NCBI GenBank assembly: GCA_031763025.1
Contig: JASSKH010000039.1
Coordinates: 2,728,001-2,792,000, forward strand
Length of the DNA: 64,000 nt
Reading direction: 5' to 3'
Source of the DNA: Macrocystis pyrifera
Lineage: Eukaryota; Sar; Phaeophyceae; Laminariales; Laminariaceae
The translations under genes and the position numbers were made by a program. Of this stretch, positions 56,360-64,000 are shown one piece after another; position 1 is the first letter of the stretch, and each line of letters opens with the position of its first letter. Under the pieces are notes generated by a model. That model was not told where the DNA came from, ran no database searches, and saw only the letters and a program-made list of their open reading frames with translations.

Positions 56360-59300
56360 ATCGTGCGCGTTCCAGGCCCGGGTAACTGGTGGGTGATGCT
56401 AATAAATTTACGTGTATACGAGTGAAAAAGGTTAGGGGTTAGCCGTAATCCCAACCCAAATCCTAGATGTTTTGTTTAAGTACATCCCGGGATGATTTCA
56501 TGAAACCCATCAACAGGGTGGAGACATGAACGGGCCGGGGACATGTCTACAACTCGGCTGCAAGCGAGGTCGAGCCACATAGTGGACTTTTCATTTTTCG
56601 AGTGCTGACATCGTTGGTAGCCTTGAATCCTTAAATCACCTTCCGAACGACCACGAAGACCACGCCCCGGATTTTGCGACTTGGGGAGGAACAAGGAGAC
56701 CTGCTTTGTGGTCGTTGATTGTCCGCCCTCCATATCCCCAGTCGAACACTAAAACAACAACTATTGACAGACAAACCTCCCTCTTAGGGTACAGTCAGTC
56801 CGAAACAATGATAGGTTGAGATGATGTCCCGACGCAACATACACAACGATAGAAGAGTTGTGTGTGAAAAAGACCTTACACAACACTTCAGTTGACATGA
56901 CGAGTGAAGGGAAATTACTTAATCTGCACGGGTTTGGAGCTAACCAAACCACGTGTATCAGTACTCGTTTTCATGAATACGATGAGATTGGCGCCTGTCA
57001 AGAGGGAACTTCGTTTGGATAAAGAGGACAGCGAGGTCACTTTAACGAGAAAAGGAAGATTGCTCAATGGTGCGGTCGTCGACGACAATGATGACGACAA
57101 TGATGTAGCGATTGGAATTGCAGGAGAGTGGTGACTTAATACGAGGCATGCCCAAATAGTGAGTGAAAATCATTGCGGCCGGGCCGACGAATGATACCCT
57201 GTGTTCCGCGTAATAAACAAAACATAAGCGCGCAACCTCGGAATCGAAGGCAACTTGACATATCGTCAGTGACATCACTTGTGGGGACGTAGTTCAAATA
57301 AGTACAGCTCCAACATGATAGATCTGTGAGGCCAACACCACCAGCTTTGTGCGTTCATAGAGATATACTAATCTGCTGGGCGAGTGTTTGGCGGCGGTGG
57401 GCAAGCAGATGTAGTAGAAATTGGCAAAGGTCAGGGACCTTCCTACTTATTGAGATCAGCGGGCGAGTCGGGGACGGAAGATGATGGATCCACAATACAG
57501 TGCCCAAACCCACCGTCAGCAAATTCGGATGTCCCCCGGTGGTTGTATGGGGGGGTGCTACATGCCCCTCCTCGTGTCGAGACAGGCGGAGATAATCATT
57601 CGCGACATATGAATGCTCATCGACGAGCGAGCGAGGTTGACGTCGTGCGTCGATAACAGTTATTACACAAGGTACAACCACCGGGCAATGTGCATCGAGA
57701 CGTGGTGCTGATACGACCTTAATTTGTATAGGTGCTCGAACAACACCAGCAGACTGGGTTCGATTCCTGGCAACGACGAGGAGCTAGTAGTTCGTACATG
57801 AAGGAAATATTAATTTTACCAAGCCCGAGGAGGCGTCCCATTAAGGGGAACAAAACAAACATAGATTTCGATGACGCCAACGAGCTGGAGATGGGGCGAA
57901 GGCGACGGTTTAACGGGCTCGGTGGCTTGATATTGTTATCCATATTTTCGGCAGGTATTGATGTGAGGAGTTATCCCCAGGTCAAGTGGTATGAGCTCGA
58001 CGAATACTTGGCATCGGTCATCCTGTTTTGAACGCGGCGAATGAAACGGTATATTATCGCAGGACGAGACCATGCCCGTTATCCGCAGCCCTCAATGTGA
58101 GCTAACACCGGCGGAACGCTCATGCTTCAATCCACATAAGGTCGAGAATCAAAGTGTTGATCGGGCGGGAGGTACATATTGCTGTCCCGACAGCATGTGG
58201 ACCAAGCCACTGCCGCTTCGTTCGCATGAGATGGTTGTGGTTTCGAAGAGGTTGGGTGTCGTCGGAGCTGCGGCCAAACTCACATACAAATACCACCTGC
58301 TGCTGTTGGAATATTTCCACCTCTCGCTCCTCGACGTCTGGAATTCCAGTTCAACTAGCGCAAGTGACAACCTTTCCCCCAACAGCTGGTTGTCTTATCA
58401 AGCAGATGGTACGAACTCGTTGTGCACTTGACATACCATCATTTTGAGAACACAAACGAAAGCGTATACGGGAACGGAAGAACGCTTTTGCTACGATCGC
58501 ATTATTGTCGCTGGTTCCAACTTCCAGCTCTACACCTACAAGAAAGACGTACTGCAGTCTCGTTCGGGTACTTGGTAGGTTGTTATATACCCACAATTTC
58601 AGACGGGCGAAGAAGCAACCGTGACGCTTCTCAGAATGTTCGCCAAGCTTGTATCCTGTGCGTACCCCGCTTACCGTGGCAGTGTAACGTTGGCGATAAC
58701 ATTGAAATATTCGCAGCTACGGAGTTTCACGAATGTCCCTGAAATACGCTTGTGTTGGTTGATTGCTGGATCCCGGTCGGTCGTTTGGTCTACCGGTCTC
58801 CTCAGCGACCTCTAACATAGTGTTTACTCTCTAAAATGGTTGTTGGCCCCGCCCAGCAAGATTGACAGCTGTACAAGTTAAAAATACACGTTTTACGAAC
58901 ACGCCACATTTTGTGGTTCAACGAGTAATAGCATTTAGTCAGATTTATGCGAACCCACACACCAGGTGAACCGATGTGTCATATTCGACCTTGTCGAATG
59001 CCAAACGACACTCTTCCACAGCTGCGGGTACCGTTGGGACATACTACGGACGAAATACTTAGATGAATTGAACCGTCAAGGGGGGGGTGGTTAACTTGTT
59101 TTGTGTTTGTGTGGTTTAGACAAGCTGTTGATGCTAACTTCAATCAACTCTAACGAAAAGAGAATAACATAATTTGTGCAACGGGATATATGACGAATTA
59201 AATCAAGGGATCTACTGTTGTTCTTTCTGTACACTCAAAAGCTGCATCACGGATAACAACCTTAAAATATCATATCGTAGCCTTGTCTTTCTCTCCTCCA

Positions 59301-60014
59301 GGTGGTAGGGCGTTCTGAACTGTAAGAAATAATGTCCGATCTACGGTAAATCATTACTGAAAGCTATCGCTCAGGAGGTTCACACGTCGTCACACTTGCA
59401 GCGGAGCCACATGAGCCAGGTCTTGATCAGTTTACCGCACCTACCACCCCCGTAGTTACTAGAATATCCGGGAAGGTGACAGGAAAGCAACTCCGGCAAG
59501 CCGCTCGTATGCGGCCTTGACGATTATTCGGACCGCAGAAAGCACATCGCGAAAAAAATACACGGACTCGTCACGAAATAACGGCGACCGCGGTGGTGGG
59601 TTGTGTTCCGATACAGTATTGTTGTTGTTCTCACATAATCTCTCGAATCAAGGAGTCCGTGGTCACACAAAGGTCCTGGAGCTCTTACGAATATTCGAAA
59701 ACCCTAAAAATCGAACATTCGGCTGGGAAGCACGACGTTTCTGACCTATAAACACACAAGGCCAATACGGTGCACACAAAATAGATCAAGGTACCAACTG
59801 AACTAACATGGTCGTGGGTATCCACCCAATTACAGCCTAGAGTCGCCCGCGTTCCCACAATTAACCAACTCGTGGGTACTGTCTACAGCAGATGCAGTCT
59901 GGAGTGCTGCGTGCACCACACGAAACACACGGTAGTCATGAACACAGAGATATACAGTGTTGATACAACATGATACGAGCGATGTGGAGCTGAAAGTAAC
60001 AGGGTACGTGCTTA
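56360..60014. other. no supported gene; unassigned frames
   Basis: Plus-strand frames 57384-57656, 57732-58031 (SSSYMKEILILPSPRRRPIK, then YPQVKWYELDEYLASVIL) and 58072-58431 are somewhat protein-like and consecutive, but show no recognised motif. 58800-60010 shows nothing. A G8 run lies near 59078. Confidence 0.3.
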
Positions 60015-60289
60015 TGTTGATTGATCTCTAAAGGTATAGGCGCAGGTGGCACGGGAACGCGTGGTTGACTCCAGACAGTAACACGGAACTCCTCTTATAT
60101 TATATCCGAGCTGTCGAGTGACAGCTCATGCATCGTATGCAGATTATTATTCAACATGACGCGGGAATAAACCTCCCGTTTATCCCCCCGAATATCCGAC
60201 TAAATATCCCTCTCCTATAATCCTATGTCAATATATGGAACTCCCTAATATTAGATGTAACGTCTCCGTCGTGTTTCTGAGCACAATCA
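60015..60289 (-). repeat. 3' LTR of copia copy 2
   Basis: 275 bp, on the minus strand TGATTGTGCTCAG...CAATCAACA, matching 29171-29444. It is preceded by the polypurine tract and followed by TAAGC, the possible 3' target duplication. Confidence 0.88.
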
Positions 60290-60304
60290 ATATCCCCCCT
60301 GCTC
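60290..60304 (-). other. polypurine tract of copia copy 2
   Basis: On the minus strand GAGCAGGGGGGATAT directly precedes the LTR. Such a tract primes plus-strand DNA synthesis and fixes the LTR start. Confidence 0.75.
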
Positions 60305-60951
60305 ATTATACACGACCATACTTTATTATCCCCCCAGTTCTGTACACTACAATGTACGACTCCGCTGGGTGGAAACATCTCAATATTATGACCAACTCAA
60401 ACGAAATTCAGAAACATAATTTCACTCCAGAACCAAAAATCAAACTCTCAATTTCCAAAATACTATCCAAACTCTCCAACTCAGAAAACATTTTCTATGG
60501 ACCGCACACGCCCCCAGGCGCTTCATAGTCTCTCTTTTAACCTTATCCAAAAAAAATCTCCCTCTATTTCATGAGGAATTAATGCAAATCATATGAAACA
60601 TCACAGTAGTCATACTCATCAGAATAAAAATTAAGCCAAGAAAATAAATGCCAGAGATCGCAAGGAACCCCGTTCCCTCGGACAAGGGTCTCCCCTTACC
60701 CCCTACTCCCGCCATAGATACACAGATCGCGACGGTAATGCGAGATAGCATACATTCCTTCACTTGAATTTTATTTGACGTGGGGACTACTCGAAAACAC
60801 CAAAAACTCTCGAAATCCATCACCAGGAACGAAATGGTATCATCCTCGGAATTAGCCAGGGAAAAACGGCAGCATCTTCGGATTTATACGTAGTTCACAC
60901 AAATCCTTCACTCAACAATAACATAAAACCTTCCACCTCGGAAAAACCGTG
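60305..60951 (-). other. 3' untranslated region of copia copy 2
   Basis: Sequence between the RNase H stop codon and the polypurine tract. AT-rich, no conserved frame. Confidence 0.6.
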
Positions 60952-61500
60952 TCAAATATTCATCAGAATATCCCGGTGGTAACGAAACACCGTGTTGTTG
61001 AGCGGCTTTGTCAAGAAGTCTGCATGCTGTTTCTCCGACTCGACATGGGTAATAACAAACTCCCCCTTAAAAATAAGCTCGCGCAAAAAGTGGTGTCGTA
61101 CGTCGATGTGCTTCGAATTCGACGTGCACACTGGATTTTGTGCCAGGTGCCTTGCCCCCTCGTTATCCTCGAAAACCGTAATGCATCTCTCCCCAAACCC
61201 CGGAAAAATAAAACTCCATACATAGCGCATGAACATTGCCTCCTTGATGGTGTCTGCCAGTGCTACATATTCGGCCTCAGTGGTTGAGAGTGTGACGCAT
61301 TTCTGCGTCCTAGAAAACCAGCACACACACGCCCCAGCACACATGATGGCCCACCGGAAACTGACCTCCTGTCAGTGGCTTTGTTGGCATAGTCTGCATC
61401 TGCAAACGCTACCAGCTCAAGCCCGCTACCCTTCTGGAACGTAATGCCGAAATCACTCGTAGAAAATACATACCCTAAAATACCGACTGCTGTCTTCCAG
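60952..61500 (-). pseudogene. copia RNase H domain, copy 2
   Basis: One frame (about 61500-61360) reads SGLELVAFADADYANKATDR with the first catalytic Asp region. The next (61344-60952) reads TLSTTEAEYVALADTIKEAM, then VFEDNEGARHLAQNP and SKHIDVRHHFLRE, the classic copia RNase H sequence, and ends at ILMNI and a stop. The two indels are compensating, so this part returns to the reverse-transcriptase frame. A single polyprotein is implied for the ancestor. Confidence 0.88.
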
Positions 61501-62355
61501 TGTACTATTCGTGTACCTCGCTACCGCCCTCACCGCGTTCGCAATATCTGGTCGTGTTTGGTTCGCAAGCCACATCAAGCACCCCACCAACTCGCGGAAA
61601 GGCCAATCACCCACGGGTTCATTCTCGTCAAACTCCTCGAGCTTCACACCAGTCGAAAGCGGGTTATTCCTCCCAGAACTAACACCAAACCTCGCCGCGG
61701 TATTTTCAGCGAACGCTTGCTGCGAAATCGTCCAAGTACCAGCATCCCAATCCCTCGAAAAACAACAACCAGCATACCACCGCAACTCGCCCAGATTGTT
61801 GATCGGAACAAGGTTGTTCAGGTCGTCACAGAACTGATCGCATCTAGCCTTGAGTCCTACAGCAAAAAGATCATCCACATGAACTACCGTTACAATGGAG
61901 ACAGAGCCCGACTCGACCAACCTCATGACACACGCGTCAGCGGGGCTCTGCTCAAATCCTAGACTCTTCATGTGAGTGAGAAGGTGGTTGTGCCACGACC
62001 TCGACGCTTGCTTCAAGCCGTAGAGACTGCGATTCAACCTGACCACCTTACCAGACATTTCGCCGCAGCCGGGAGGTAGTCGCATGAATACATCCTCATC
62101 CAAACTCGACTGCACGAACGCCTGCTCAGCATCAAAATGACACAAATCCAAACCCAACTCGCACGCAATAGCACCCAACAAACGGAAACAAGACGCTGCA
62201 GGCGTCGGAGCAAAAGTCTCAAAGAAATCAATACCCTCACGCTGCTTGAAACCTCGTGCCACCAGCCTTGCTTTCGCCCGCACCACGTCACCATGCTCGT
62301 TGGACTTCCAGGCGAACACCCACTTCGCCGAGATGACGTTGAGCCCCTCTGGTTG
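61453..62355 (-). pseudogene. pol: copia reverse transcriptase domain, copy 2
   Basis: Begins LNVISAKWVFAWKSNEHGD, continues ARLVARGFKQREGIDFFETF and FAPTPAASCFRLLGAIA, then LDLCHFDAEQAFVQSSLDED, LNRSLYGLKQASRSWHN and VVHVDDLFAVG. All copia RT blocks are present in order. The catalytic box is HVDD instead of the usual YVDD/FVDD; both Asp are kept. GDWPFRELVGCLMWLANQTR marks the RT-RNase H connection. The frame is the same as the integrase frame, from which a single TAG (62358-62356) separates it, and it is lost at about 61490 by a frameshift. The residue after the TAG is Gln. Confidence 0.9.
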
Positions 62356-64000
62356 CTACGTCGCTCCAAATGTCCCCGCGTCCGCCAGCCCATGGTACTC
62401 CTTGTCCATCGCCTGTCTCCAGATGGCCGAACACTCGTCCGCACACGCTTCAGCATACGAGTTCGGCGTCGAAAGCTCGCTCGCCGGGCGTGTGGGAAGG
62501 GGAGGGTTCTCGCGCGGTGGGGCTTGGTGGAAAAGTACATGGCCTATACCTTCCCGCGCTGCCATCAACGACAGCAGCCCATGCCCCATAGCCTCGCGGT
62601 TCCGCGCAGTCTCCCCTCTTGTCCGCCCCCTCAGCACATCTCCACCTTCCGGATGTCGCCCAGCTTCCCCCCTGGCCCGATCACCCTGCACACCGCCACC
62701 ACCCTCCTGGTGTCGTGCGGTCTCCCCCCTAGTCCGCCCTCTCTGCACAGCGCCACCGCTCTCCTGGTGTCGTGCAGTCTCCCCCCTTGTCCGCCCCCTC
62801 AGCACATCGCCATCCCCCGGGTCCGGGATATAATAACCCCGTGCCCGGGCAGCACGCTGCGAAAGCTGTGGCTGCGGTGACTGCTGCGGCGGCGACGGCG
62901 ATGATAACGGCGGCGGCGGCGGTGGCGACGGCGGCGGCGGTGACGGTGGCTGTAGCGGCGGCGGTGACGATGACGGCGGCAGCGACGGCGACGGTGACGG
63001 CGATGGCGGTGGCGACGGCGACGGCGGCGGCGGCGGCGGCGGCGGCGGTAGCGGCGTTGATGACGGCGGTTGCGGCGGCAGCAGTGGAGATGGGGACGGT
63101 GGCTCGGGCCATACGTCGGGGCCCCTCAGAGGCTCCGGCGCACCCGGCGGTGGTGGCGACGGCGACGGCGGCGGCGGGGAGCTCTCCTCCTCCGCAGGCA
63201 GTAACCCCACAAACGGTTTCCTCGGGTGTTCCCAAGTGACGTCACGGGAGAACGACCTTCGGCCAGACATCAGCAGGATCTTGCTGCAGTCAGCTGCGTG
63301 GTGGTTGCCGCCGTTGAGGTAGAAGCAAGCCTCCGCCTTCGGCTCGGTCTTCAGGGTCCTCCTGACGTGGTGGAAGCCCGGCTTCAGAAACGGGAGCAGC
63401 CGCGCAAACGGTGGTCTCCCGTTGAATTTTCGGTACGGCGAGTGCATTTCCGGCTTGTCCCTTACCCTCGCCGTCATGTTGATCACATCGCTCGCGTACA
63501 CGCATGACTCAGCCCAGAGGGGCTGCGTCGCCGGCATCCTTGCATCGCCGAACAGGCGGGTGGCCTCCAGGCGGGACGCCATTGCAAGCTCCAGCGTCAT
63601 GGCGATCCGTCGCTCGACCACCCCGTCATGCTTCGGAGAATCAACGGGCGTGTACTCGCGGCGGATGCCGTGGTGGTTGAGCAACTCCACGAACTCCGCC
63701 TTGGTGAACTCGGTGCCGTTGTCCGAGCGAAGGCACTCCACGATGGACGGCACACCCTTCGCGTTGATGTCGGCCAGGAAACCAGCGAAGACCTTCGGGA
63801 CGTCGGACTTCCGCTTCAAGAAATACGGCCATCCCAGTCGCGAGTAGTCGTCGACGATCATCATCAAGTATGACGCACCGCCAGCAGACGTAGGCTGTTG
63901 TCCCGACAGATCCACGAACAGACGCTCCAGAGGCCTGGTAGAACGGCACTCGGTCGTCCACGGCACCGCCATCCTCCTCCCTTTCGCCTCAGAACACCCA
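62356..64000 (-). CDS. pol: copia integrase and proline-rich linker, copy 2 (5' end outside window)
   Basis: An open frame from the window edge (GCSEAKGRRMAVPWTTECRS) to a TAG at 62358-62356. Integrase core LFVDLSGQQPTSAGG, RSDNGTEFTKAEF and DGVVERR keep the D-D-E triad. Substitutions against copy 1 include SRLGW for SRPGW and KHDG for KHNG. It continues into the proline-rich tract, then four GRTRGETARHQE-type repeats in frame, then AEACADECSAIWRQAMDKEY, which is the usual start of the copia RT region. Unlike copy 1, the repeat array is not frameshifted. Confidence 0.9.
   Translation of the reverse strand, partial: GCSEAKGRRMAVPWTTECRSTRPLERLFVDLSGQQPTSAGGASYLMMIVDDYSRLGWPYFLKRKSDVPKVFAGFLADINAKGVPSIVECLRSDNGTEFTKAEFVELLNHHGIRREYTPVDSPKHDGVVERRIAMTLELAMASRLEATRLFGDARMPATQPLWAESCVYASDVINMTARVRDKPEMHSPYRKFNGRPPFARLLPFLKPGFHHVRRTLKTEPKAEACFYLNGGNHHAADCSKILLMSGRRSFSRDVTWEHPRKPFVGLLPAEEESSPPPPSPSPPPPGAPEPLRGPDVWPEPPSPSPLLPPQPPSSTPLPPPPPPPPPSPSPPPSPSPSPSLPPSSSPPPLQPPSPPPPSPPPPPPLSSPSPPQQSPQPQLSQRAARARGYYIPDPGDGDVLRGRTRGETARHQESGGAVQRGRTRGETARHQEGGGGVQGDRARGEAGRHPEGGDVLRGRTRGETARNREAMGHGLLSLMAAREGIGHVLFHQAPPRENPPLPTRPASELSTPNSYAEACADECSAIWRQAMDKEYHGLADAGTFGAT
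62600..62812 (-). repeat. 57-bp tandem repeats, copy 2
   Basis: Counterpart of 32973-33190. Four units, in frame, each with a GRTRGETARHQE-like peptide. The G run that broke copy 1 is G6 here. Confidence 0.85.
62880..63190 (-). repeat. proline/serine-coding low-complexity tract, copy 2
   Basis: CCG/TCG-type repeats coding for PPPSPSP-like sequence between integrase and RT. Counterpart of 32598-32905 with small in-frame length changes, a sign of slippage under frame constraint or recent divergence. Confidence 0.9.

Larger units (their letters stand above)
60015..64000 (-). mobile_element. Ty1/copia-type LTR retrotransposon, copy 2, cut by window edge
   Basis: Minus-strand element of the same family as copy 1. 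In its own direction it runs from the end of the pre-integrase domain (64000) through integrase, proline-rich linker, 57-bp repeats, reverse transcriptase and RNase H to the 3' LTR. Damage is light: one in-frame TAG and two compensating frameshifts. Its 5' part lies outside the window. It is oriented opposite to copy 1, 26.8 kb away. Confidence 0.92.

Noticed and set aside
56470-56733. Minus-strand frame near 56.5-56.7 kb as a gene
   Set aside because: Protein-like only in short words (SLFLPKSQNPGRGLRGR); no family, no splice signals and no paralogous copy.
62137-63239. Long plus-strand frames rich in Ala/Val/Thr and Pro/Ser
   Set aside because: They are antisense shadows of the copia integrase-linker-RT frame on the minus strand.

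Overview
This window looks like gene-poor, transposon-rich nuclear DNA from a eukaryote. There is no bacterial-style operon layout, no rRNA and no convincing tRNA gene. Sequence is mixed in composition and full of CAG/CTG and TAG microsatellites, degenerate dispersed duplications, inverted-repeat elements, two Ty1/copia-type LTR retrotransposons, a decayed hAT transposon and a LINE-like fragment. Short phase-1 exons encoding a Pmp-type (GGAI...FxNNS) beta-helix coil recur on the minus strand. A stramenopile, plausibly a brown alga, would fit, but that is inference and was not tested by any search.

Layout. 1-3.8 kb: gene-free, with one A-tailed 63-bp repeat pair. 3.8-6.6 kb: remains of a minus-strand gene with CxxC zinc-binding segments and the C-terminal half of an OTU-like protease domain, its apparent intron filled by a CAG-rich minisatellite. 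7.1-11.3 kb (copy A), 16.8-19.6 kb (copy B), 35.5-37.9 kb (copy C) and about 55.7-56.3 kb (partial copy D): one old dispersed unit, all copies in the same orientation, each holding an open 78-84 bp exon with GT-AG borders. Copy A also carries a 1.2-kb terminal-inverted-repeat insertion and a 111-bp palindromic MITE that B and C lack, so B and C act as empty sites. 13.0-13.7 kb: diverged tandem repeats. 15.3-15.9 kb: non-LTR retrotransposon-like tail. 26.8-28.5 kb: a 1659-bp hAT derivative with 8-bp near-identical target duplications, ACCGTC-rich subterminal arrays and a frameshifted transposase C-terminus.

29.2-33.2 kb: copia copy 1 (plus strand), with 5' LTR, gag, protease, integrase and a proline-rich segment, truncated before reverse transcriptase. 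60.0-64.0 kb: copia copy 2 (minus strand), running from integrase through reverse transcriptase and RNase H to the 3' LTR, and cut by the window edge. The two copies complement each other and show an LTR-gag-PR-IN-(proline-rich linker plus 57-bp tandem repeats)-RT-RNase H-LTR order.

38.8-49.2 kb: tandem duplications, microsatellites and a SINE-like tRNA-related insertion between 80-bp direct repeats. 50.6-51.9 kb: a fairly young 1.28-kb foldback element whose arms are built from GTGGATCAC repeats. The rest (roughly 11-13, 19.6-26, 33.2-35.4, 52-55.7 and 56.4-60 kb) holds no gene I can support.

Nothing here works as a pathway. The window records successive mobile-element insertions into an old duplicated background. 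The items most worth following up are the foldback element, the four-member 111-bp MITE family with internal empty sites, the repeated beta-helix exon module, and the possible recoding sites in the copia elements.
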